Below the pieces are notes generated by a model. It searched no databases. It saw only the letters and a list, made by a program, of their open reading frames with translations, and was not told the origin of the DNA. This document shows positions 1-7,647 of a stretch of DNA of 16,194 bases, one piece after another. Made by a program: the position numbers and the translations under genes. Location: assembly GCA_012271025.1 (NCBI GenBank), contig JAAXHF010000091.1:1-16194 (forward strand). The letters run 5' to 3'. Origin of the DNA: Deltaproteobacteria bacterium. GTDB lineage: Bacteria > Desulfobacterota_B > Binatia > Bin18. Position 1 is the first letter of the stretch; the number at the start of each line of letters is the position of its first letter.

Positions 1-1
1 G

Positions 2-1030
2 GTCTACCTGTACACCAGCAATCCCGATGTGGCGACTGGCGACGGGGTGGCGATGGCCTATCGGGCTGGCGCGCCGGTCGCCAACCTCGAATTTTTTCAG
101 TTTCACCCGACCTGCCTGTTTCATCCCCAGGCCAAGTCGTTTCTGATTTCCGAAGCCCTGCGCGGCGAGGGGGCGGTGCTGTGCCGCCCGGACGGAACGG
201 CCTTCATGGCCGAGTATGATGAGCGGGCCGAGCTGGCGCCCCGTGACGTGGTGGCGCGGGCGATTGACCGCGAGATGAAGACACACGGCTTTGCGTCGGT
301 CTTCCTCGATATCAGCCACCGCAGCGCAGATTTTCTGCGCCAGCGCTTTCCGGTCATCTCCCAGCGCTGTCTGGAGTACGGGATCGATCTGACCCGCGAG
401 CCGATTCCGGTCGTCCCTGCGGCCCACTATATGTGTGGCGGGGTGGTCATCGACCTGCACGGCGCGACCGCCATCCGGCGTCTGTACGCGGCCGGCGAGG
501 TCAGCATGTCGGGTCTGCACGGGGCCAACCGGCTGGCGTCCAACTCGCTGCTCGAAGCCGTGGTGTTTGCCCACCGGGTGTTTGTCCACGCCCACGACTT
601 TCTGGCCACCGACTGCCAGCCGAGCCCGGCGTTTGCCGACTGGAACCCGGGTCAGGCGGTCGATAGCGATGAGATGGTCGTGGTGACCCAGACCTGGGAG
701 GAAATCCGCCGCCTGATGTGGAACTACGTCGGCATTGTGCGCAGCGACCGTCGTCTGGCCCGTGCCCAGCGCCGGATTGACCTGATTCACGACGAGATTC
801 GGGACTACTACTGGAACTTCCTGGTGACCGGCGATGTGCTGGAGCTGCGCAACCTGGCCACCGTGGCCGAGCTGATTATCCGCTGCGCCCGGCTGCGCTG
901 TGAGAGCCGCGGCCTGCACGCCACCCTGGATTATCCGCACACCGCCGACCCCGCCTGGCAACGGGATACGGTCGTGCGCCTCGACGCCCCACCTGACGGC
1001 GCGAGGCAGGACACGCGCGTGCCGCTATAG
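2..1030 (+). CDS. nadB: L-aspartate oxidase, C-terminal part (5'-truncated by window edge)
   Basis: FAD enzyme that oxidises L-aspartate to iminoaspartate, the first step of de novo NAD synthesis before quinolinate synthase (NadA). The frame is open from base 2, so the start lies outside the window; 342 residues are visible and about 190 are missing compared with the usual ~535. Visible hallmarks in order are the substrate/FAD-domain stretch [13 protein letters not shown], then [10 protein letters not shown], the SEALRGEGA segment, [17 protein letters not shown], the PAAHYMCGG block and the FAD-binding [15 protein letters not shown]-terminal helical domain with the [16 protein letters not shown] motif follows. 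These match NadB rather than the related SdhA/FrdA, whose HGANRLGTNSLLD-like block and C-terminal domain differ. The gene converges on purF with a 30-bp gap and no visible terminator hairpin. Family assignment is confident. Confidence 0.96.
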   Translation, partial: VYLYTSNPDVATGDGVAMAYRAGAPVANLEFFQFHPTCLFHPQAKSFLISEALRGEGAVLCRPDGTAFMAEYDERAELAPRDVVARAIDREMKTHGFASVFLDISHRSADFLRQRFPVISQRCLEYGIDLTREPIPVVPAAHYMCGGVVIDLHGATAIRRLYAAGEVSMSGLHGANRLASNSLLEAVVFAHRVFVHAHDFLATDCQPSPAFADWNPGQAVDSDEMVVVTQTWEEIRRLMWNYVGIVRSDRRLARAQRRIDLIHDEIRDYYWNFLVTGDVLELRNLATVAELIIRCARLRCESRGLHATLDYPHTADPAWQRDTVVRLDAPPDGARQDTRVPL

Positions 1031-1060
1031 CCCTCCCAACACGCGACCAGATTCAATCCT

Positions 1061-2497
1061 TCAGCGGTCCAGCTCAAACAGGGCCAGTTGGCTGCCCTTG
1101 GGACGCTCGCCGAGCGGGACCGGGTAGCGGTCGGTAAAGCAGGCGTCACAGAAACCGGCCTGGGACGCTTCGAGGGCAACGTACAGGCCGGCCTGGCTCA
1201 GATACGACAGGCTGTCGGCCGTGATATAGCGCCGAATGGCTTCAACGTCCTGGTTGGCGGCGATCAGCTCGCGCCGCTTGGGCGTATCAACACCGTAGTA
1301 GCACGGACCGACCGTCGGCGGGGAGCTGATCCGCATATGGATCTCACGCGCGCCGGCGCTGCGGATCATGGTGATGATCTTGCGGCTGGTCGTACCCCTG
1401 ACAATCGAGTCGTCAACCACCACGATCCGCTTGCCGCGCAGCACGTCGGCCTGGGCGTTGAGCTTGATCTTGACGCCAAAGTGGCGGATGGCGTCGCGGG
1501 GCTCAATAAAGGTGCGGCCGACATAGTGGTTGCGGATCAGGCCCATCTCGAACGGCAGGTCCGCCTGCTGAGCGTAGCCGAGCGCCGGCGGCACCCCGGA
1601 GTCGGGGACGGGGATGACGATATCGGCCTCGACCGGAGCCTCGCGGGCCAGCTGGCGACCAAATGCCTGACGAACCTGGTAGACGCTCTTGCCGTACAGC
1701 TTGCTGTCGGGCCGCGAGAAGTAGATATATTCGAACACACACCGCGACAGCGGCTCACGCGGGAACGGCTTGTAGGACTGCAAGCCCTGCGACGTACACA
1801 AGACCACCTCGCCCGGCTCAAGCTCCCGTTCATAGCGGGCGCCGATCAGGTCAAAGGCGCAGGTTTCCGAGGCGACAACCGTGGTCTGCCGGTCCCCGTC
1901 CTGAATCCGGCCCAGCACCAGCGGACGAAAGCCGTAGGGATCGCGGGCGGCCACCATGGCGTTCTCGGTCAGAAACACCAGCGAGTAGGCCCCGCGCAGC
2001 TGGGCCAGGGCTTCGATGATCCGGTCAATCAGGGTCGGGGCCTGGGCGCCGGCAATCAGGTGCAGGATGACCTCGGTATCGACCGTGGACTGAAAGATCG
2101 AGCCCTGATGTTCCAGCCGCAGGCGTAGCTCGTCGGCGTTGACCAGATTGCCATTATGCCCGACCGCCAGCGAACCGTAGGTATAGCGGGCGACCAGGGG
2201 CTGGGTATTTCTGAGCACGGTTGAGCCAGCCGTAGAGTAGCGGTTATGGCCGATGGCGCTGGTGCCCTCCAGGCGCCGGATCTGGCGTTCGTCAAAAATA
2301 TCGGCGACCAGGCCGAGGCCGCGATGGGCGAGCAGGGTCTGGCCGTTGGACGACACGATCCCGGCCGATTCCTGGCCCCGATGCTGCAAGGCGTACAGCG
2401 ACAGGTAGGCCAGATTGGCCGCATCCGGGTGACCATAGATGCCGACCACGCCACACTCTTCATGAAACCGGTCGGATCGGTCGTGTGTGTCCAGCAT
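1061..2497 (-). CDS. purF: Amidophosphoribosyltransferase (iron-sulfur, propeptide type)
   Basis: Catalyses the committed purine step, PRPP plus glutamine to 5-phosphoribosylamine, in the cytosol. The protein is 478 residues. A 14-residue propeptide precedes Cys15 (CGVVGIYGH), the expected N-terminal nucleophile after self-cleavage. The class II glutaminase domain covers about 15-240 (RGQESAGI, GHNRYST, GHNGNLVN). The phosphoribosyltransferase domain follows, with the PRPP loop VVVDDSIVRGTTS at 359-371. Cys253, Cys399, Cys450 and Cys453 align with the four [4Fe-4S] ligands of the Bacillus subtilis enzyme, so this is the cluster-bearing type. The frame stays open upstream to 2746, but the ATG at 2497 is chosen because AGGAGG lies a few bases before it and it gives the correct short propeptide. 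It is the last gene of the minus-strand purB-S-Q-L-F set, 77 bp after purL. Confidence 0.97.
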   Translation of the reverse strand: MLDTHDRSDRFHEECGVVGIYGHPDAANLAYLSLYALQHRGQESAGIVSSNGQTLLAHRGLGLVADIFDERQIRRLEGTSAIGHNRYSTAGSTVLRNTQPLVARYTYGSLAVGHNGNLVNADELRLRLEHQGSIFQSTVDTEVILHLIAGAQAPTLIDRIIEALAQLRGAYSLVFLTENAMVAARDPYGFRPLVLGRIQDGDRQTTVVASETCAFDLIGARYERELEPGEVVLCTSQGLQSYKPFPREPLSRCVFEYIYFSRPDSKLYGKSVYQVRQAFGRQLAREAPVEADIVIPVPDSGVPPALGYAQQADLPFEMGLIRNHYVGRTFIEPRDAIRHFGVKIKLNAQADVLRGKRIVVVDDSIVRGTTSRKIITMIRSAGAREIHMRISSPPTVGPCYYGVDTPKRRELIAANQDVEAIRRYITADSLSYLSQAGLYVALEASQAGFCDACFTDRYPVPLGERPKGSQLALFELDR

Positions 2498-2510
2498 GGA
2501 ACCTCCTTGA

Positions 2511-2558
2511 TGGGGAAGCGTGATTGCCTTTTGAGGCCTGCGGTCATCACGATTTCCC
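2511..2558 (-). repeat. 48-bp interspersed repeat, copy A (purL-purF gap)
   Basis: This segment matches 5871-5918 at about 40 of 48 positions without gaps, including an identical ten-base block (cggtcatcac at 2541-2550). Read on the minus strand it begins GGGAAATCGTGATG and ends ATCACGCTTCCCC, so its arms pair: GGGAA with TTCCC and CGTGAT with ATCACG. A small GCCT-AGGC hairpin lies inside. It fills most of the 77-bp gap between purL and purF and sits just before the purF ribosome binding site. Whether it is a mobile palindromic repeat or a regulatory hairpin is open. Confidence 0.7.
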
Positions 2559-2574
2559 ATGTCGGCCGTCCGCC

Positions 2575-4845
2575 TCACAGCCCCAGCTGTCGGGCCAGGG
2601 CGGCCCGCCACTCGTGGGCGAGCCGGGCGACCGGCAGGCGTATGCCGCCGGCAGGGGTGGACGCTGTTCGCGTCTCGCTCAATTGCTTCGCCTCGTCCAC
2701 CTTCAACTCCAAAACGCTTCCGCCGACCCGGCCCAGCACAATGCACGGCAGGTCGGCCGCCCCGGCCAGGGTCTGGAGCCGGGCCAGCTTGGCCTCAGGT
2801 AATGAGACTAGCACCCGGGACTGGCTTTCGCCAAACAGCTGGGCGTCGGGCCGCCCGGCGCCAGCCAGACGTACCTGAGCCCCGAGCGCGGTCGGCCCGC
2901 TGATACACGCCTCGGCCAGGGCCACGGCCAGGCCGCCCTCGGCGACATCGTGGGCCGAAGACAGCAGGTCTTCGGCGCTAGCATCGAGACACAGCTGGTG
3001 GAGGCGTTTTTCACGCTCCAGGTCCAGCTGCGGCGGCCGGCCGGCCACCCGGTCATGCATCACGGCCAGATACTCGCTGGCGCCCAGCTCTTCCAAAGTT
3101 TCGCCCACCAGGACGATCACATCGCCCGGCCGTTTGAACCACTGGGTCAGCCGTCGGCCGACATCCGTCAGCAGGCCGACCATGGCCACGGTCGGCGTGG
3201 GCGGAATCGCCCGGCCCTCGGTTTCGTTATAAAAGCTGACGTTCCCGCTGACAACGGCCAGGCCGAGCGCCTGACACGCGTCGCGCATGCCGGCAATGGC
3301 CTGCTGGAACTGCCACATGACCTCGGGTTTTTCCGGGTTGCCGAAATTCAGACAGTCGGACACGGCCAGCGGCCGTGCGCCGCTGACGGCCAGGTTGCGC
3401 GCGCTCTCGGCCACGGCGATCAGCGCGCCGCGATACGGATCCTGGGCGCAGTAGCGGCTGTTGCAGTCCACGCTCAGACCGACCCCGGTCGTGGTGCCCT
3501 TGATCCGCAGCACGGCCGCGTCCGAGCCGGGCTGGACAACCGTGTTGCCGCTGACCAGGCTGTCGTACTGCCGATACACCCATTCCTTGCTGGCCAGATT
3601 GGGCGAAGTCAGCAGCCGCAGCAGGACGGCGTTGTAATCGCCCGGTAGGGGCAGGCTGGTCAGGTCGAAGGTTTGGCGCTGGTCGAGGTCGTCCGGCCTG
3701 CGGGCCGGGCGCTCGTAGGCCGGGGCCGCGTCGGTCAGCGCCGAGACCGGAAGGCGGACGACCTCCCGGCCCTGCCAGGCAGCCCGAAACAGGCCGTCGT
3801 CGGTGACTTGGCCGACCACCACGGCGGCCAGATCCCAGCGCGAGAACAGCGCCCGGACTTCGTCTTCACAGCCCGCCTTGGCCACCAACAGCATCCGTTC
3901 CTGGGACTCCGACAGCAGCAGTTCATAGGCGCTGATGCCGTCCTCGCGGGTGGGGATGGCGTCCAGATTCAGCACAAAGCCGGTTCCCCCCCGGCCGGCC
4001 ATCTCGACCGATGAGCTGGTCAGGCCGGCCGCCCCCATGTCTTGGATGGCCACGATGAGATCGCGCTGCATCAGCTCCAGACAGGCCTCAATCAACAGGT
4101 TTTCGGTAAACGGATCGCCGACCTGCACGGCCGGCCGGAGTTCTTCCGAACGGGCGTCAAATTCGCGCGAGGCGAGCAGGCTGGCCCCGTGAATGCCGTC
4201 CCGGCCGGTGCGCGAGCCAACGTAGATGACGGGGTTGCCCGCACCGGCCGCCCGGGCGCGGAAAATCCGGTCGGTCCTGACCACCCCCAGGCTGAAGGCG
4301 TTGACCAGGATATTGCCATTATAGCCGGGGTCGAAGTACACCTCGCCGCCGACCGTCGGTACACCGACGCTGTTGCCGTAGCCGCCGATGCCGCCCACCA
4401 CGCCCCTGAGCAGATACGGGGTGCGCGGGTGGCCGGGCGCGCCAAAGCGCAGCGAGTTGAGCGAGGCGATCGGCCGGGCGCCCATGGTAAACACATCGCG
4501 CAGAATGCCGCCCACGCCGGTAGCTGCGCCGTGATAGGGTTCGATGAACGAGGGATGGTTGTGGCTCTCGATTTTGAACACCACGGCCAGCCCGTCGCCG
4601 ATATCGACAATGCCCGCGTTTTCGCCCGGACCCTGGAGAATGGCCGGACCCGTGGTCGGCAGCTGGGCCAGCAGGCGCCGCGAGCTTTTATAGCTGCAGT
4701 GCTCAGACCACATGACCGAAAAGACCCCCAGCTCCTCAAAGCTCGGGGTACGGCCCAACAGCTCAAGAATGCGTCCGTATTCGGCTGCGGTCAGGCCGTG
4801 GTCCTGGGCGAGTTGGAGCGTAACGGTCGGGCTGGGGGATGCCAT
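2575..4845 (-). CDS. purL: Phosphoribosylformylglycinamidine synthase, PurL subunit
   Basis: ATP-dependent synthetase subunit that converts FGAR plus ammonia (supplied by PurQ) to FGAM, the fourth step of purine synthesis. At 756 residues it is the small PurL form (Bacillus PurL is about 740), not the ~1300-residue enterobacterial fusion. Visible motifs are [13 protein letters not shown] with the active-site His49, [14 protein letters not shown], the substrate/ATP segment [38 protein letters not shown] glycine-rich DNA further on, [12 protein letters not shown], and the second AIRS-like half with [18 protein letters not shown] and [16 protein letters not shown]. The ATG at 4845 has no Shine-Dalgarno sequence: its upstream 50 bp are a simple repeat. 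It lies 53 bp after purQ. No frameshift is seen. Confidence 0.97.
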   Translation of the reverse strand: MASPSPTVTLQLAQDHGLTAAEYGRILELLGRTPSFEELGVFSVMWSEHCSYKSSRRLLAQLPTTGPAILQGPGENAGIVDIGDGLAVVFKIESHNHPSFIEPYHGAATGVGGILRDVFTMGARPIASLNSLRFGAPGHPRTPYLLRGVVGGIGGYGNSVGVPTVGGEVYFDPGYNGNILVNAFSLGVVRTDRIFRARAAGAGNPVIYVGSRTGRDGIHGASLLASREFDARSEELRPAVQVGDPFTENLLIEACLELMQRDLIVAIQDMGAAGLTSSSVEMAGRGGTGFVLNLDAIPTREDGISAYELLLSESQERMLLVAKAGCEDEVRALFSRWDLAAVVVGQVTDDGLFRAAWQGREVVRLPVSALTDAAPAYERPARRPDDLDQRQTFDLTSLPLPGDYNAVLLRLLTSPNLASKEWVYRQYDSLVSGNTVVQPGSDAAVLRIKGTTTGVGLSVDCNSRYCAQDPYRGALIAVAESARNLAVSGARPLAVSDCLNFGNPEKPEVMWQFQQAIAGMRDACQALGLAVVSGNVSFYNETEGRAIPPTPTVAMVGLLTDVGRRLTQWFKRPGDVIVLVGETLEELGASEYLAVMHDRVAGRPPQLDLEREKRLHQLCLDASAEDLLSSAHDVAEGGLAVALAEACISGPTALGAQVRLAGAGRPDAQLFGESQSRVLVSLPEAKLARLQTLAGAADLPCIVLGRVGGSVLELKVDEAKQLSETRTASTPAGGIRLPVARLAHEWRAALARQLGL

Positions 4846-4901
4846 GCTGGTGAGTGTTGAGTTTTGAGTGTTCAGAACTGACCACTAGCCACTGACCACT
4901 A
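4846..4901 (-). repeat. Low-complexity repeat at the purQ-purL junction
   Basis: The purQ-purL gap and the purQ stop codon consist of near-repeats of TAGTGGTCAGT (two copies, minus strand) followed by AACACTCAAAACTCAACACTC, a second short tandem pattern. Base composition is AT-richer than the flanking genes. The purQ TAG stop is the start of the first TAGTGGTCAGT unit, and no ribosome binding site is left before purL. I recall similar simple repeats between genes of environmental bacterial genomes, but could not search for copies. Confidence 0.6.
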
Positions 4902-5585
4902 ACAACTCTCCCGCACGCCGGTGAACAGCCGGCGCCCGTCTTCTCCGCCCAGCAGCGCCTCAACGGCGTGCTCGGGGTGGGGCATCAGGCCGACGACATT
5001 GCCTCCCGGGTTGGTGATCCCGGCGATATTGTTGAGCGAGCCGTTGGGGTTGGCGTCGGCCTCGACCGCACCCTCCCGGGTCGCGTAGCGAAACACGACC
5101 TGGCCGTTGTCTTCGAGCGCTTGGAGGGTCGGTGCGTCGGCAACATAGCAGCCCTCGCCGTGTTTGATCGGCAGGCGCAGGGTCTGGCCGGTCCGACACG
5201 TGGAGGTAAACGCGGTGCGGGTATTGTCCACCCGCACCCAGACCCAGTTGTTAATGAACAGCAGCGACTGATTGCGGACCAGGGCGCCGGGCAGCAGGCC
5301 CGACTCGCACAGAATCTGAAAACCGTTACACATGCCCAGCACCGGCCCGCCTGCCTCGGCAAAGGCGATAATACTCTGCATGACCGGGGAAAAGCGGGCC
5401 AGGGCGCCGCAGCGCAGATAATCGCCGTACGAGAAGCCGCCGGGCAGGACAATCGCGTCCACGCCGTGCAGCTCGGCGTCCTTATGCCACAGCCGGACGA
5501 CCGCTTGGTCCAGAACCGTCTCCAGGCAGTAGACCGCGTCGCGGTCGTCGTTTGAGCCGGGAAAGGTGACCACCCCCCACTTCAT
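4899..5585 (-). CDS. purQ: Phosphoribosylformylglycinamidine synthase, glutaminase subunit PurQ
   Basis: Class I glutamine amidotransferase that releases ammonia and passes it to PurL within the PurS-PurQ-PurL complex. The protein has 228 residues, the normal length. It starts KWGVVTFPGSNDDRD, typical of PurQ. The oxyanion segment VLPGGFSYGDYLRCGA is at about 46-61, and the nucleophile is Cys86 in GMCNGFQIL. The catalytic His203 and Glu205 lie in LMPHPEHAVE. The ATG at 5585 is six bases after the purS stop, so translational coupling is likely; only a weak purine-rich stretch (GTGAG) precedes it. The last residues (RESC) and the stop run into the low-complexity repeat before purL, so the natural C-terminus may have been slightly changed. 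Confidence 0.97.
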   Translation of the reverse strand: MKWGVVTFPGSNDDRDAVYCLETVLDQAVVRLWHKDAELHGVDAIVLPGGFSYGDYLRCGALARFSPVMQSIIAFAEAGGPVLGMCNGFQILCESGLLPGALVRNQSLLFINNWVWVRVDNTRTAFTSTCRTGQTLRLPIKHGEGCYVADAPTLQALEDNGQVVFRYATREGAVEADANPNGSLNNIAGITNPGGNVVGLMPHPEHAVEALLGGEDGRRLFTGVRESC

Positions 5586-5591
5586 CGCCCG

Positions 5592-5846
5592 CTACTCACT
5601 TTGCTCAACCAGCTCAAAGCGAAAGTCCTCAATGATCTGGTTGGCCAACAGCCGCTGACACATCTCTTCGACCCGCTGCCGGGCCTGACCCGCGTCCAGG
5701 CCGCGGAGGCGAATCTCCAGGTATTTGCCCATCCGCACATCGCTGACTTCGGTATTGTCGAGGGCGTGCAGCGAGGCCGCCACCGCCTTGCCCTGGGGGT
5801 CGAGAATGGCCTTTTTGGGGGTCACGTAGACTTTTGCCAACAGCAT
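5592..5846 (-). CDS. purS: FGAM synthase small subunit PurS
   Basis: Small dimeric subunit that bridges PurQ and PurL and is needed for ammonia channelling in FGAM synthase. From the ATG at 5846 the product is 84 residues, the family's usual length, and starts LLAKVYVTPKKAILDPQGKA, the signature N-terminal strand and loop of PurS. A later segment VSDVRMGKYLEIRL and a C-terminal IEDFRFELVE strand complete the fold. A TTG at 5870 would add eight residues and overlap the purB stop as TTGA; a GGAGA lies about 13 bases before it, so this longer start cannot be excluded. I prefer the ATG because family members begin there. The gene sits between purB and purQ. Confidence 0.93.
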   Translation of the reverse strand: MLLAKVYVTPKKAILDPQGKAVAASLHALDNTEVSDVRMGKYLEIRLRGLDAGQARQRVEEMCQRLLANQIIEDFRFELVEQSE

Positions 5847-5866
5847 GGGGGTCGCCTGGGCGTGGC

Positions 5867-7207
5867 TCAATGGGGAAGGGTGCTCTCCTGTTGAGGCTCG
5901 CGGTCATCACGATTCCCCGTCAGGGCGCGTTCGATAATGGCCTGGGTGTGGCGCAGGGCGTGGCGGGCATCGAACAGCCGATCAATCTCGGCCGGCTCAA
6001 GCAGGCCGCAGATGTCCGGGTCCTGGCGCACCGCAGCGGCAAACGAGGCGCCCGTCTCCCACACCCGCATGGCGTTGCGCTGCACCCAGCGGTAGGCCTC
6101 GTCACGGCTGACGCCTTTGCGGACCAGGGCCAGCAGGACATGCTCGGAGTAGATCATTTCGCCCAGGGTCGTCATGTTGTCGTGCATCCGCTCGGGATGG
6201 ACCACCAGCCGGTCCAGAATGCCGCTCAGCCGCACCAGCATGAAGTCGAGCAGGATAGTCGCGTCCGGGCCAATGACCCGTTCGACCGATGAATGGCTGA
6301 TATCGCGCTCATGCCACAGGGGAATGTTTTCAAAGGCCGACAGGGCATAGCCCCGCAGCAGGCGGGCCGAGCCGCACACGTTTTCCAGCTGCCACGGGTT
6401 ACGCTTGTGGGGCATGGCCGAGGAGCCTTTCTGACCGGGGCTGAACGGCTCTTCGACTTCCAGGACTTCGGTGCGCTGCAAATGGCGCAGCTCGGTCGCA
6501 ATCCGTTCCAGCGAGCTGCCGATCAGGGCCAGGGTCGAGAAGAAGGCCGCATGACGGTCGCGGGGCACAATCTGGGTGGAAATCGGCTCGGGCTGGAGCC
6601 CGAGCCGGCGGCACACAAAGGCTTCGATCTCCGGGTCGATATTGGCAAACGTGCCGACCGCGCCCGAGATTTTACCGTGGGCAATGTCCTGGCGGGCCTG
6701 GCGCAGGCGGGTCTGGCCGCGCTGCATCTCGGCGTACCAGTGGGCGGCTTTGAGGCCAAAGGTAATCGGCTCGGCGTGGACGCCGTGGGTCCGGCCAATC
6801 GTCAAGGTCTGGGCGTGCTGGCGGGCCAGACGTGTGAGGATCGCCAGCAGGGCCTCGACATCGGCCAGCAGGAGGTCGGTCGCCTCAGCCAGCTGGACGG
6901 CAAACGCGGTGTCGATGACGTCCGACGAGGTCAGGCCCAGGTGCAGGTAGCGTCCGGCCTCACCCAGCGGCTCGGCCACGGACGACACAAAAGCGACCAC
7001 ATCGTGCTTGACCTCGGCCTCAATCTCCCGCATGCGGGGCAGGTTCAGGACCGCTCGCCCGCGAAGTTTTTCAGCTGCGGCGCGCGGAATCTGGCCGTGT
7101 TCGGCCAGGGCCTCACAGGCCAGCAACTCCACCTCCAGCCACTTGGCGAATTTGTTCTCTTCCGACCAAATCTGACCCATGATCGGGCGGGTATAGCGTT
7201 CAATCAT
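5867..7207 (-). CDS. purB: Adenylosuccinate lyase
   Basis: Fumarase/aspartase-superfamily lyase that splits SAICAR to AICAR and adenylosuccinate to AMP, each releasing fumarate. The 446-residue product follows B. subtilis PurB closely from the first residues (MIERYTRPIMGQIWSEENKF). Motifs are HLGLTSSDVIDTA (89-101), TIGRTHGVHAEP with His141 and His144, KISGAVGTFANIDP, and the mobile-loop signature GQKGSSAMPHKRNP (258-271), which carries the catalytic serine region. PLWHERDISHSSVER follows at about 296-310. The final 16 residues, GNRDDREPQQESTLPH, are encoded by the 48-bp repeat and are not typical of the family. It is the first gene of the purine set, with a likely promoter 35 bp upstream and no clear Shine-Dalgarno sequence. 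Confidence 0.97.
   Translation of the reverse strand: MIERYTRPIMGQIWSEENKFAKWLEVELLACEALAEHGQIPRAAAEKLRGRAVLNLPRMREIEAEVKHDVVAFVSSVAEPLGEAGRYLHLGLTSSDVIDTAFAVQLAEATDLLLADVEALLAILTRLARQHAQTLTIGRTHGVHAEPITFGLKAAHWYAEMQRGQTRLRQARQDIAHGKISGAVGTFANIDPEIEAFVCRRLGLQPEPISTQIVPRDRHAAFFSTLALIGSSLERIATELRHLQRTEVLEVEEPFSPGQKGSSAMPHKRNPWQLENVCGSARLLRGYALSAFENIPLWHERDISHSSVERVIGPDATILLDFMLVRLSGILDRLVVHPERMHDNMTTLGEMIYSEHVLLALVRKGVSRDEAYRWVQRNAMRVWETGASFAAAVRQDPDICGLLEPAEIDRLFDARHALRHTQAIIERALTGNRDDREPQQESTLPH
5871..5918 (-). repeat. 48-bp interspersed repeat, copy B (3' end of purB)
   Basis: Second copy of the element at 2511-2558, same orientation and exactly 3360 bp away. Its minus-strand arms GGGGAA and TTCCCC are perfectly complementary. 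Unlike copy A it lies inside a gene: it encodes the last 16 residues of PurB, with the stop codon just beyond its end. Copies A and B flank purS-purQ-purL as direct repeats. Confidence 0.7.
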
Positions 7208-7242
7208 ATGCGTTGTGAGTCGGGGCTTGTGGGCTGTGGTCT

Positions 7243-7271
7243 GTCCTATGCGGCAGCCGCCCGGATGTCAA
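7243..7271 (-). promoter_or_regulatory. Likely sigma70-type promoter of the pur operon
   Basis: On the minus strand a perfect TTGACA (7271-7266) is followed by a 17-base spacer and TAGGAC (7248-7243). The -10 box matches only part of the consensus, but its TAGG core is shared with the two RNA promoters in this window. Transcription would start near 7236, about 30 bases before the purB ATG. Confidence 0.5.
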
Positions 7272-7337
7272 GGGAGAAGCTACAGCGGCCCGCTCTTCAG
7301 TGGTGTCTCAGTTTCCCTCTTCAACGCATCAAAAAGA

Positions 7338-7428
7338 ACCCACCCCGGCCCTTCGGGCCACCCCTCCGAGGAGGGGAACCGCTCCCATCCCCTCCTCGGA
7401 GGGGTGCCGCGTGAGCGACGGGGTGGGT
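7338..7428. repeat. 91-bp palindromic intergenic element
   Basis: The outer arms ACCCACCCCG (7338-7347) and CGGGGTGGGT (7419-7428) are fully complementary. Inside is a GGCCC-TTC-GGGCC hairpin (7347-7359) and a perfect 17-bp inverted repeat (7360-7376 with 7389-7405) separated by 12 bases. Each 16-base half, CCCCTCCGAGGAGGGG and CCCCTCCTCGGAGGGG, is itself nearly self-complementary. This design suits a non-autonomous palindromic repeat; related modules occur at 16065-16158. It could also end transcription in either direction, though there is no U-tract. Confidence 0.75.
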
Positions 7429-7521
7429 GCCTTCCAGGCCGCTGGATAACGCAATATGCCTCACACGTTGCAAAGGGGAAGCGTGGGAGCGCAGGGAGAT
7501 TGAAGAGACACAGGGACGGTG

Positions 7522-7550
7522 TTGCAATCCAGGGCCGGGCCGGCTAGGCT
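7522..7550 (+). promoter_or_regulatory. Likely promoter of tRNA-Cys
   Basis: TTGCAA (7522-7527), a 17-base GC-rich spacer and TAGGCT (7545-7550) lie 22 bases before the mature tRNA 5' end. TAGGCT is a common -10 form of stable-RNA promoters. Confidence 0.55.
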
Positions 7551-7572
7551 GGCCGCCTGTGTTTTCGCCTGT

Positions 7573-7645
7573 GGCGGCGTACCCAAGTGGTTAAGGGAGC
7601 GGTCTGCAAAACCGCCATTCACCGGTTCAAATCCGGTCGCCGCCT
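7573..7645 (+). tRNA. tRNA-Cys (GCA)
   Basis: A full cloverleaf folds: acceptor GGCGGCG with CGCCGCC, anticodon stem GCGGT with ACCGC around the loop CTGCAAA (anticodon GCA at 7606-7608), and T arm ACCGG-TTCAAAT-CCGGT. The discriminator base is T7645, with no encoded CCA. It ends two bases from the stop of lpxA on the other strand. Confidence 0.97.
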
Positions 7646-7647
7646 TT

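Larger units (their letters stand above)
7208..7572. other. 365-bp non-coding region between purB and tRNA-Cys
   Basis: No convincing gene is present. From left to right it holds the minus-strand purB leader and promoter (7208-7271), a stretch of about 65 bp with nothing recognisable, the 91-bp palindromic repeat (7338-7428), a further 90 bp that includes ttgaagagacacaggga, partly an inverted echo of gtgtctcagtttccctctt near 7300-7322, and the plus-strand promoter of tRNA-Cys (7522-7550). No riboswitch or purine-repressor box could be recognised. Confidence 0.6.

Noticed and set aside
1088..2128. Long plus-strand open frame (346 codons) opposite purF
   Set aside because: It is the antisense of a well-conserved purF frame; long opposite-strand frames are expected in GC-rich DNA, and the protein shows no domain pattern.
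2498..2746. 83-residue N-terminal extension of PurF
   Set aside because: The frame happens to be open through the repeat and into purL, but PurF needs its nucleophile Cys close to the N-terminus, and a strong AGGAGG marks the start at 2497.
7208..7242. Purine riboswitch or PurR box before purB
   Set aside because: The predicted leader is only about 30 bases, too short for a purine riboswitch, and no PurR-like palindrome is visible.
6293..7414. Long plus-strand frame opposite purB, running into the palindromic repeat
   Set aside because: It overlaps conserved purB codons, continues through non-coding repeat DNA and has no recognisable domain.
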